Source: Pseudomonadales bacterium (lineage in GTDB: Bacteria > Pseudomonadota > Gammaproteobacteria > Pseudomonadales > Azotimanducaceae). Taken from it: DNA of 64,000 nt. Shown piece after piece: positions 18,050-25,388 of the stretch. The stretch spans positions 3,100,001 through 3,164,000 of the forward strand of contig WLWP01000001.1 of assembly GCA_012103505.1 (NCBI GenBank), given 5' to 3'. The notes below the pieces were generated by a model. That model was not told where the DNA came from and did not search any database. It saw nothing but the letters and a program-made list of their open reading frames with translations. The translations under genes were made by a program, and so were the position numbers. How positions within the stretch are numbered: the first letter of the stretch is position 1; each line of letters starts with the position of its first letter.

Positions 18050-18388
18050 TTACGCGGGACTTAGTCGGCCGAGTCGAACGGGCCGGTGATTGAATTCAAT
18101 ATTGTACGGTGGTAATTCGCCTTGGTCCGCAACATGGACCATGAGCAATTCTCGGAAGCGACTCTGATAAGCAGTATTCACTTCATGTCTCACCTGCGTG
18201 GCGCTTGCAATGCGCGTAGATAAGTCACGAACTTCTCCTTTCAAGCCAAACAGACTCTTACCACTGGCAAAGCCGATGTAGAGGATTTGTCCATCTTTGT
18301 CGGCGAGTTCAAATACGCCTAAATTACCGCGCAGTAGCGGTATCGCCTCGTCAAGATCGCGCCAAGGTTTGGTTAATCGAATCGCCAT
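18050..18388 (-). CDS. Small GIY-YIG-like protein
   Basis: A 112-aa protein with no signal peptide. Residues about 24-39 read GVFELADKDGQILYIG, matching the GIY-(10)-YIG spacing of GIY-YIG nucleases. The following SLFGLKGEVRDL helix and FRELLMVHVADQGELPPYN segment resemble a minimal GIY-YIG-like fold, but the usual catalytic Arg and Glu positions are not obvious. It lies 9 bp before the ACAD start and 18 bp after the ThDP enzyme stop, so it belongs to this catabolic operon, an unexpected place for a nuclease. An accessory or structural role is more likely. Confidence 0.6.
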   Translation of the reverse strand: MAIRLTKPWRDLDEAIPLLRGNLGVFELADKDGQILYIGFASGKSLFGLKGEVRDLSTRIASATQVRHEVNTAYQSRFRELLMVHVADQGELPPYNIEFNHRPVRLGRLSPA

Positions 18389-18406
18389 AGATCGTTCGCC
18401 CTCGCG

Positions 18407-20071
18407 TTACTTGGACGCGCTCGCGCTTATATCAACTTCCTTTTTCTGCTTCGGCATGATCGATATTTCCATCGGTTTGAAGTGCTCCATATCCACATCG
18501 ATCAAATAAGGACCGTCAGTGGCCATCCCGGTGTCAAACGCCGCTTCAAACTCGGCGACACTTTGGACCCGTTCTCCCGGTACGCCCATGGACCCGGCCA
18601 TTTGCGCGAACGCAACCTTACCGAGATCCGTTTCATTTATGCGACCAAAACGATTGTCTTGCAGCCAGCGCAGGACGCCATACCCTGAGTCATTAAAGAC
18701 ACAGATGATGAGTGGCACTTTGTACTGCGCTGCAGTCGCGAGCTCTGTCGCGTGAAACATGAAGCCACCGTCGCCGTGGATGATGACGCTTTTTTTACCA
18801 ATGGCGATTGCTGCCCCGACACTCATTGGGAAACCAGGACCGATTGCCCCTGAAGTTGGGTTGATCGAAGTGCGCGGCTCATAGATTGGAAACTGCTGAT
18901 TCCCCCAGTTGTAGGCGGAGATCGTTTGATCGCGTACAAACGCACCATCACGAGGCAACTTGGCGCGTATCGCATCCATGACCTGTGGCCAATCTGAACC
19001 TAGCCGGTCGCGCATGGCTTTGCGTACGCCATCTCGCGCTTCCCAAATCACCTCGTTGAACTGACCATCATTGGGCTGAACTTCATCCAAGCTCGCGTTT
19101 ATGGCAGTGAGCGCTGACTTGGCATCGGCCAAGACGGGTATATGTGCTTGGTGAGTCCGGCCAATCATGTTGCCGTCGATATCAATTTGAATCATATCGC
19201 CCGGTGGGGTCTGAGCCTGAAACTGACCATCCACACCGACTGCAAATTTGGTCCCGATCGCAATCGTCAAATCGGCACCTTGGATGGCGTTGTAGATTCC
19301 AGCACTGTTGTAGTAATTGCCAACACCCAATTCATCATCTTCTGGTAGCGTGCCACGCCCGTCCACCGTCGTCAGTACCGGACAGTCGAGCTTGCGAGCA
19401 AGCGCTTGAACTTCCTCATGGGCACCTGCTGCAATAACGCCACCACCTGCAACAATGAGGCGACGACCGCTTTCTTTGATTTTGGCAACGGCCGCATCTA
19501 TCTGCTCGTCCGCAGGCAGAAATTCAGACTGAGGGTATGAGACATCGATCTTCGGGGCTTGGGCATATTGGATATCAATCGGAATCTCAAGAGCACCAGG
19601 GGCGCCCCGTCCAGTGAACATGTCGTTTAAGACAGCCGTGAACGCCGATCCGAGTTGCCCGACATGTCTCGGACTCTCAACACGACGACACACGGACGCA
19701 AGCATCGGCACCTGATTTTCTGCCTCGTGGACATACGACAAGCCTTTACCGTAAAACGCAGTCTCTGCTTGCCCGGTAATCACCATCACTCTTGAAGACC
19801 CGTATTGAGCTTCGTAGAGACCAGTAACGGTATTCGAGGTGCCCGGTCCGGTTGACGCAATCATGACGCCGAGTTTTCCCGTCGCTCGTGCATATCCGTC
19901 CGCAGCATGGGTTCCGGCTTGCTCGTGACGTACGTCGATGATTTTTGTTTTACCGAGACGATTGATGGCATCCATCATCGGCATGTTGTGAATGCTAACA
20001 ATTCCGAACACGTGCTCTACGCCCAGTTGGGCAAGCGCATCGGCAATGAGATCCGCGCCTGTATAACTCAT
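18407..20071 (-). CDS. Thiamine diphosphate-dependent enzyme, acetolactate synthase-like
   Basis: A 554-aa enzyme of the acetohydroxyacid synthase/benzoylformate decarboxylase superfamily. The Pyr domain has the activating Glu50 (VRHEQAGTHAADGYA). The middle domain carries the LIVAGGGVIAAGA region. The PP domain has the ThDP-Mg motif beginning HGDGGFMFHATELATA and ending FNDSGYG. It keeps a GPG-rich loop (STGPGTSNTVTG). The C-terminus KQKKEVDISASASK is a short basic tail. It starts within the stop of the amidohydrolase gene (ATGA overlap). Decarboxylase, lyase or synthase activity cannot be separated by eye; a catabolic role is inferred from neighbours. Confidence 0.9.
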   Translation of the reverse strand: MSYTGADLIADALAQLGVEHVFGIVSIHNMPMMDAINRLGKTKIIDVRHEQAGTHAADGYARATGKLGVMIASTGPGTSNTVTGLYEAQYGSSRVMVITGQAETAFYGKGLSYVHEAENQVPMLASVCRRVESPRHVGQLGSAFTAVLNDMFTGRGAPGALEIPIDIQYAQAPKIDVSYPQSEFLPADEQIDAAVAKIKESGRRLIVAGGGVIAAGAHEEVQALARKLDCPVLTTVDGRGTLPEDDELGVGNYYNSAGIYNAIQGADLTIAIGTKFAVGVDGQFQAQTPPGDMIQIDIDGNMIGRTHQAHIPVLADAKSALTAINASLDEVQPNDGQFNEVIWEARDGVRKAMRDRLGSDWPQVMDAIRAKLPRDGAFVRDQTISAYNWGNQQFPIYEPRTSINPTSGAIGPGFPMSVGAAIAIGKKSVIIHGDGGFMFHATELATAAQYKVPLIICVFNDSGYGVLRWLQDNRFGRINETDLGKVAFAQMAGSMGVPGERVQSVAEFEAAFDTGMATDGPYLIDVDMEHFKPMEISIMPKQKKEVDISASASK

Positions 20072-21189
20072 GCTGCTCCCTTAAGTTTTGATATATCTAT
20101 GTTGTATAAGTCGGCGACGTTGTGACACAAAATCGCCCGCGTTTGTTCATCCGTTAGGTGCTGTGTTTGTTCCCGTAACACATCTTGTGACCAAGGCCAG
20201 GTCGAGTCGCTATGAGGAAAGTCATTCGCCCACATAAGTCTGCGCCAATTCATATGGTTGGCAGATTGGAAAGCAACCCAATCATCTTGGAAAGTCGTGT
20301 AGATGTTTTCTGAGAAATACTCAGACGGCAATTTCGATAGGTTGATACCCGGCGCTAACCAATTTCGGTGGCGTTTGTACGCGTGATCCATGCGGTACAA
20401 ATAGTGCGGCACCCAACCGGCATCTGCTTCAACGCAGACAATCTTGAGATCCGGATACCGCTCGAACACACCGCCAAAGATCAGTGTCCCCATAATGTCC
20501 TGGTTACCACGAATGATCGATAGAAATGTATTGATGCGCGGACCGCGAGTATGGGAATTCTTCATCGTCAGGATGTGAAACGAGAGCGGCAGTCCGAGCT
20601 CTATCGCGGCTTCCCACACCGGGTTGTAGATCTCGGAATCATAGTCTTCCATTACCGGATCGCCAGGCATCATGACGCCACGCAAACCCAACGCCTTGAT
20701 CGTGTGTAGATCCGCGATCCCTTCTTCCGGAGTCCGCATCGCAGTTTGACCACAACCCAGCAATCGGTCCCTATCTTCAGCGCAGTACTCAGTTATCCAA
20801 CGGTTGTAAGCATCAAAGCAGGCTTTCTTGTAGTCGGCATCAGGGTGATTGCAGATCATCATACCGACGGTCGGGTAGATGACCTCGGCCGACACCCCAT
20901 CGCGGTCTTGGTCCGCTAAGCGCGCAGTAGAATCCCACCCGGAGCGATGTAGATCCTCGAATTTCGCACCTGTCATAGAAAGCTCTTCCGGATCCTTGCC
21001 AGCTGCGGCAACGAGACCCATAGCAATCGGTCTTGATAGGCCATCGATAACAAACAAATCGCCCTTTTCTTCAGAACGAATCATCCGTGGCGCCTTGTCA
21101 CGCCATTTTGGGTCAATGTGCGCGCTATACGTTTCAGGATGTTCGGTAATATGCGAATCCGCAGAGATTACCGGGATGTCGGTCACCAT
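20068..21189 (-). CDS. Amidohydrolase family 2 (ACMSD-type TIM-barrel hydrolase/decarboxylase)
   Basis: A 373-aa TIM-barrel protein. ISADSHITEHPE at the N-terminus is the first metal site (DSHxxE variant). SFHILTMKNSH supplies the barrel His, IVCVEADAGWVPHYLYR the conserved C-terminal His region, and NDFPHSDSTWPWS the last metal Asp. This is the amidohydrolase-2 pattern shared by ACMSD, gamma-resorcylate decarboxylase and related enzymes, which act on aromatic or cyclic acids. The ATG at 21189 has GGGGGAG 5 nt upstream. It is the first gene of the minus-strand operon and diverges from the luciferase-like monooxygenase. Confidence 0.9.
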   Translation of the reverse strand: MVTDIPVISADSHITEHPETYSAHIDPKWRDKAPRMIRSEEKGDLFVIDGLSRPIAMGLVAAAGKDPEELSMTGAKFEDLHRSGWDSTARLADQDRDGVSAEVIYPTVGMMICNHPDADYKKACFDAYNRWITEYCAEDRDRLLGCGQTAMRTPEEGIADLHTIKALGLRGVMMPGDPVMEDYDSEIYNPVWEAAIELGLPLSFHILTMKNSHTRGPRINTFLSIIRGNQDIMGTLIFGGVFERYPDLKIVCVEADAGWVPHYLYRMDHAYKRHRNWLAPGINLSKLPSEYFSENIYTTFQDDWVAFQSANHMNWRRLMWANDFPHSDSTWPWSQDVLREQTQHLTDEQTRAILCHNVADLYNIDISKLKGAA

Positions 21190-21381
21190 ACTTACTCCCC
21201 CTCTATTTTATAAGAGAGCCCGCGTCCTCTCAGCGCAAGCCTCCCTAAGCAGCACTCGACTATCTCGCCTTGCAGCCGCTACTGTCAAGTCGCCCTCACT
21301 TTAGCGGGGCTTGTATGGCTTCGCCTTAGAGATCACACTCATAAAGACGTTGCTTAGTATCAATTTCTAAAGGGAGAGAAC

Positions 21382-22617
21382 GTGAAATTTGGCATTTTCT
21401 ACGAGCACCAGCTACCCAGAGACTGGGACGAATTCAGCGAACACAAACTGATCAAGCAATCTCTCGATCAGATCGAACTGGCCGACCAACTCGGTTATGA
21501 CTACGCATGGGAGGTTGAACACCACTTCCTGGAAGAGTATTCACATTCTGCCGCGCCGGAAGTGTTTTTGGCAGCAGCAAGTCAGCGCACGAAGAACATT
21601 CGTCTCGGTCACGGCATCATTCAGCTCACTACCAACCACCCGGCTCGGGTTGCGGAAAAAGTCTCAACATTGGATTTAGTATCTGACGGGCGCGTCGAGC
21701 TTGGGTTAGGTGAAGGTGCATCCAGCACAGAACTACACCCCTTCAATCTAAAGTATCGAGACAAACGTGACGTTTGGGAAGACGCTGTTAGATGCACTCT
21801 GCCAATGTTTTATAACCACGGTTGGGAATACGAAGGTGAGTTCTTCAAGTTTCCCATGCGCGCGGTCATCCCGAAACCTCTCCAGAAACCTCATCCTCCG
21901 CTTTGGGTGGCTTGTTCGCAGCTAGATACTATTAAGTACTCCGCCCACCGTGGTATGGGTGCCCTGTGCTTCAAGTTTGTAAACCTAGACGCCGCCCAAG
22001 CTTGGGTGAACGCTTACTACAACACCTTCATCCACCATCAAGAAAAGCTCACTGACTACCAAACAAACCCCAACATCGCAGTCGTAGCCGGTTTTATGTG
22101 TGCAGAGACTGACGAAGAAGCATGGCGTAAAGCTGACGGATGGACATTTTTCCAGTTCGCGCTGCGTTTATACGGACAAGAAGGGCCCTTCGAGCCCGGC
22201 ACGGTCAATTTCTGGGAACGCTATGAGGAATGGAAGGCCACCCCGGAAGGACAAAAACGAAGCGGTAGCGAGCTCATTGGCTCGCCCGACACCATCCGCG
22301 AACGTTTGCAGGAACTTGAGGACGCTAACGTCGACCAGGTCATCTTATTGAATCAAGCTGGTAAAAATACCCATCAGGACATATGCGACTCGCTAGAGCT
22401 TTTCGCTAACGAGGTGATGCCCGAATTTCATGGGCGTGAAGATGAACATCAAGCCTGGAAGCGATCCGTTCTGGCGGGAGAAACCATCCTGCCTGACATC
22501 GATACGGATCCTTTCAATTTCGAGCGAGGACGCAAACCCACTAAACCATCGACTAAACAAGCGCATAACATGGTTGCGGGTGTTGTTGGTCGTCCTGGCA
22601 GCGAGGCGGTGAATTAA
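21382..22617 (+). CDS. Luciferase-like (LLM) flavin-dependent monooxygenase
   Basis: A 411-aa bacterial-luciferase-fold protein. MKFGIFYEHQLPRDW starts the barrel. AWEVEHHFLEEYSHSAAPEVFLAAAS carries the typical E-x-H-H pair. IRLGHGIIQLTTNHPARVAEKVSTLD and GRVELGLGEGAS are the LLM core signatures. A GSPDTIRERLQEL motif closes the barrel. Start is GTG with GGGAGAG 5 nt before it. Family members use FMNH2 or F420 to oxygenate organics. It overlaps by 1 nt the next gene, a PPOX-type flavoprotein that could supply reduced flavin. Diverges from the amidohydrolase, suggesting one pathway. Confidence 0.92.
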   Translation: MKFGIFYEHQLPRDWDEFSEHKLIKQSLDQIELADQLGYDYAWEVEHHFLEEYSHSAAPEVFLAAASQRTKNIRLGHGIIQLTTNHPARVAEKVSTLDLVSDGRVELGLGEGASSTELHPFNLKYRDKRDVWEDAVRCTLPMFYNHGWEYEGEFFKFPMRAVIPKPLQKPHPPLWVACSQLDTIKYSAHRGMGALCFKFVNLDAAQAWVNAYYNTFIHHQEKLTDYQTNPNIAVVAGFMCAETDEEAWRKADGWTFFQFALRLYGQEGPFEPGTVNFWERYEEWKATPEGQKRSGSELIGSPDTIRERLQELEDANVDQVILLNQAGKNTHQDICDSLELFANEVMPEFHGREDEHQAWKRSVLAGETILPDIDTDPFNFERGRKPTKPSTKQAHNMVAGVVGRPGSEAVN

Positions 22618-23102
22618 TGGCTTTACCAAGAGAGATTGCTCTAGATGATGAGCAACAGCAACAAATGTTGTTGGAAGATTGGAACTGTCGAATTGCGACG
22701 GTCGATGCCAAGGGGCGCGTTAATCTCACACCGATGTGGTTCGGCTGGGCTGCCGATAAGATCTTCATTTCAGCCCGTGGTCAAAAGGTGGTTAACCTGC
22801 GGCGCAACCCCAACTGTACGGTTCTCCTAGATCACAATGAAAAGTTCCCAGAACTACAAGCGATCATGATGCAGGGCACCGCACGTATCTTAGAGTCCGC
22901 TGAAGAAGAGTCTGCCGAAAGTGGTTTGGACGAAGCGAAAACGCAAATGGGTCGCAAGTACAACGGTGGTCACGGCAGCCCTCCGGTGGATGATCCGCCG
23001 CCCATGGCGGCTACTGCACGAGGGAGAAATCGACGCTGGATAGTCTTCACACCTGACAAGACAGTAACGTGGGACAATTTTAAGCTGGGAAAGTTAGGCT
23101 AG
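22617..23102 (+). CDS. Pyridoxamine 5'-phosphate oxidase-like (PPOX split-barrel) flavoprotein
   Basis: A 161-aa split-barrel protein: WNCRIATVDAKGRVNLTPMWFGW, KIFISARGQKVVNLRRNPNCTVLLDH and IMMQGTARIL are the typical PPOX strands and flavin-binding segments. A Pro-rich loop (GSPPVDDPPPMA) lies before the last strand RWIVFTPDKTVTWDNFKLG. It begins one base inside the stop of the LLM gene (TAATG), so it is translationally coupled and probably works with it, for example as an FMN or F420 partner. Exact cofactor is not determinable here. Confidence 0.88.
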   Translation: MALPREIALDDEQQQQMLLEDWNCRIATVDAKGRVNLTPMWFGWAADKIFISARGQKVVNLRRNPNCTVLLDHNEKFPELQAIMMQGTARILESAEEESAESGLDEAKTQMGRKYNGGHGSPPVDDPPPMAATARGRNRRWIVFTPDKTVTWDNFKLGKLG

Positions 23103-23103
23103 C

Positions 23104-23379
23104 CTATTTGCCATCGCTGAGCGGTTTCATCTTCTTGAGAATCCGCTCAGGGTCAGCGCTTGTGGTGTTTTTCATCGCTCGATCGACCATCTTGTCGTAT
23201 TTCGGATCCAGTTTTTCAACCTTACTCATGTTTGAAAGATGCACGGATGGACGAGAAACTATTCGTCGGGCTTGTGCACCACAAGACTCACAATCTATCG
23301 GATCTTTGGATTCTGATACCTTCCGCAACGAGGTCGAGATCTCGCTGCAACCGCCGCACCTATATTCATAGATCGGCAC
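23104..23379 (-). CDS. FmdB-family zinc-ribbon protein
   Basis: A 91-aa protein beginning MPIYEYRCGGC, the FmdB-type start. Two CxxC knuckles, Cys8/Cys11 and Cys30/Cys33, form a zinc-ribbon or rubredoxin-like metal site. The remaining 55 residues are a charged tail rich in Lys (KLDPKYDKMVDRAMKN). It is the last gene of the five-gene minus-strand operon headed by the ferritin-like proteins, 12 bp after the preceding stop. FmdB proteins are usually called putative regulators without proof. In this setting an assembly or redox accessory role is possible, which is inference. Confidence 0.85.
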   Translation of the reverse strand: MPIYEYRCGGCSEISTSLRKVSESKDPIDCESCGAQARRIVSRPSVHLSNMSKVEKLDPKYDKMVDRAMKNTTSADPERILKKMKPLSDGK

Positions 23380-23391
23380 TAAGAACTTTGC

Positions 23392-23790
23392 TTATGCCGC
23401 GAGTTTCGCACCGCGATCAACAAATGCTTGGATGGAGAGGTTGTAACGCTCAAACAACAACCGTTTCAATGGGTTTTGCGCATAGACGACAGGCGTTTCC
23501 ACATCCACGCTCATGAGCGACGCCGCTTTACCAGCCTTGCGTTGACGAAGATAGGCATTCCACTCGCGAACAGACATGTTGATGACAAGATCCGCATCCC
23601 GCACATCTTCCGAATCCATCTCTAGGATCGAAGAAATTTCAAACGCTTCAAACGTCACAAGACGCGCAACGTCACCGATCAGCAAACCCAGCTTTAGGTC
23701 AGTGGATCCGAGCTTGCGGAACGCTGAATCCTTGTTGAGCTGCCGCTGTGCTTTGGTAAGCCAATCAAGGTTAGGTTTTGCTTTAGCCAA
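23392..23790 (-). CDS. SCP2-like small protein, downstream paralogue of a tandem pair
   Basis: A 132-aa protein. The TTG at 23790 is chosen because AGGAG lies 7 nt upstream, overlapping the end of the previous gene. Longer readings run far into that gene. Its core RDADLVINMSVREWNAYL resembles the SCP2/sterol-carrier strand-helix (ADxTIxMSxxDW). It is clearly paralogous to the 23801-24232 protein. Shared segments are the N-terminal W-(8)-N/K-D helix, a LVTFE/LTFEG strand, the D-(x)2-INMSVREW / YLDMPIADW element, and a C-terminal ERYNLSIQAFVDRGAKL / FRYNQTFQFFFDASARV helix. Probably a lipid- or substrate-binding accessory subunit of the neighbouring ferritin-like complex (inference). Confidence 0.7.
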   Translation of the reverse strand: MAKAKPNLDWLTKAQRQLNKDSAFRKLGSTDLKLGLLIGDVARLVTFEAFEISSILEMDSEDVRDADLVINMSVREWNAYLRQRKAGKAASLMSVDVETPVVYAQNPLKRLLFERYNLSIQAFVDRGAKLAA

Positions 23791-23800
23791 GTCTCTACTC

Positions 23801-24232
23801 CTAGTAACTCGTTTTGACCCGCGCTGACGCGTCAAAGAAAAACTGGAAGGTCTGGTTGTACCGGAAAAACAAATCTTCTCGATACTGATCGCCATGCCTT
23901 GACGTCGACAACCTTTCCTCACGATCCAGATCTAGTGTGTTGAGGGTGTAGTCCAGAGTTGCTCGATCGTTGGCTGAGATGTTCTTTAGCATCGCCCGCC
24001 AATCTGCTATCGGCATATCGAGGTAGAAGTCGACATCTTCAAGGTCTTTGTCTTTACCTTCCCGAGCCTCAATACACTCAAGCCCTTCAAAGGTCAGTAT
24101 GAAGATCTTGTTACCAACTCTCATGCCGGCTATACAATTGCATTGGCCACCACCCGCGCCCTGATACGACTCGTCGCCGTTAAAGACTTTCCTTACCGCA
24201 TCAAACCAAGCAACTGACGGAAACTTCGCCAT
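23801..24232 (-). CDS. SCP2-like small protein, upstream paralogue of a tandem pair
   Basis: A 143-aa protein whose ATG shares one base with the stop of the pseudo-ferritin gene (TGATG), giving tight translational coupling. Core features are FILTFEGLECIEARE, VDFYLDMPIADWRAMLKNIS and a C-terminal FRYNQTFQFFFDASARV helix, all matched in the next gene at 23392-23790. It differs by a longer middle loop and a Gly/Cys-rich insert (GAGGGQCNCIAG). The fold looks SCP2-like, which would suit binding of a hydrophobic ligand, but no family can be named with certainty. Confidence 0.72.
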   Translation of the reverse strand: MAKFPSVAWFDAVRKVFNGDESYQGAGGGQCNCIAGMRVGNKIFILTFEGLECIEAREGKDKDLEDVDFYLDMPIADWRAMLKNISANDRATLDYTLNTLDLDREERLSTSRHGDQYREDLFFRYNQTFQFFFDASARVKTSY

Positions 24233-25350
24233 CAGGTGGACTCCACGTAGGCTGCCATCGGTTCAGGCAGCATGGCCGGATCTCGTTTGATGCCAAGCCA
24301 TTCACAAGTACCCAGATAGTCGCGCATGAAGTCGCGCTGCATCTGCTGATAGATTGCGTAGCCCTTATCTGGCGCCTTCTCAAGCCCACCCGCAAATACA
24401 ATGCACAACGCCTCACGTAGCACATGATCAGCCATTTCTCGGACCCAGATCCGATCGCCAATAAACAGCAGCGTGGCCATGATCGCCTTGCGCTCCTCGT
24501 CATGGGCGATAGAGTACTGCAAATGTTCCAGCGCATAAGTCATCTGTCGAGCTTTGGCTTGGAGCGCGTTGGCGTAAATGCTTTGCTCCGCGTCGTTGTA
24601 CGCGTATTTCTCAAGATAGCGAAGTAAAGTCATAGTGAACGTACCGCGCATGAGCATGAGGTAGGTAACCGCTTCGCTCCACCCACCTCGACTCTCGAGA
24701 ATCATGCGATTAACTTCGCCCGGACCCTCTAGACCCAAGCCGCCGCCATTACATAGCGCCCGTTTGCGAAAAGCTTCATGCATACGCGCAGCGTCGAAGG
24801 ACGCCGTAGCGAGATACTGCTTCACTTCGTGGTAGCCATATGACATTTGGTGTTGCCACTGTGAAATCGTCTCTACATCACAGTTGGCGTACTGACACAA
24901 TTCGGTCAGCACCTGGCAAACTGCTCTTTCTAACGGTTCTTTTAAGGGCTTAACGGTCTCCCAAGGCACATCAGTTGCCGGTGCCCACTTTCGCTGTATC
25001 GCTTCTTCATAAAGATCGGCTGCAGAATCTGCCCATATATCAGCTTTGTCTCTGATCGAATAACCCAGCGGCGGAACACCTTTCCGCGGAATTGCACCAC
25101 GCGGGTTCCGAGTCTGATCTTGCCATTGTTCAGGGATCTCGCCATAGATACCCACGTTAAGATCACCTAGCCGCAGCCCGTGCTTGCCAGGTTTAACTCG
25201 CGTGTCCCATTGGTTGGATCGATTCATCCAACGGTAACCTGGCTTTGGTATTTCAGCGGCATTTGCGACGTTATTGTCGCGCGCTGTTTTCTTAGCGGCC
25301 TTGGTTTTAGCTTTCGCTGCTGCTTTGGCTTTTACTGCTGCTTTGGCCAT
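24232..25350 (-). CDS. Ferritin-like paralogue lacking the diiron ligands
   Basis: A 372-aa protein colinear with the one encoded just upstream (shared PRGA, GYSIR/GYSVR, LYEEAIQRKWAPATDVPW, FRKRAL-NGGGL, AYNDAE). The metal positions are replaced. Helix-2 ExxH becomes Ala187/Met190 (DAARMHEAF), helix-4 ExxH becomes Lys266/Gln269 (AKARQM), and the helix-1 and helix-3 Glu also appear lost (the latter at Gly236). So it is probably a non-catalytic structural partner. It carries a basic N-terminal tail (MAKAAVKAKAAAKAKTKAAK). ATG 25350 is chosen with AGGAGG upstream. It overlaps the next gene by 1 nt and follows the previous stop by 38 bp. Confidence 0.8.
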   Translation of the reverse strand: MAKAAVKAKAAAKAKTKAAKKTARDNNVANAAEIPKPGYRWMNRSNQWDTRVKPGKHGLRLGDLNVGIYGEIPEQWQDQTRNPRGAIPRKGVPPLGYSIRDKADIWADSAADLYEEAIQRKWAPATDVPWETVKPLKEPLERAVCQVLTELCQYANCDVETISQWQHQMSYGYHEVKQYLATASFDAARMHEAFRKRALCNGGGLGLEGPGEVNRMILESRGGWSEAVTYLMLMRGTFTMTLLRYLEKYAYNDAEQSIYANALQAKARQMTYALEHLQYSIAHDEERKAIMATLLFIGDRIWVREMADHVLREALCIVFAGGLEKAPDKGYAIYQQMQRDFMRDYLGTCEWLGIKRDPAMLPEPMAAYVEST

Positions 25351-25388
25351 TCCCCCTCCTTTCGTCCCTTCGACCAATCAACTACGAA

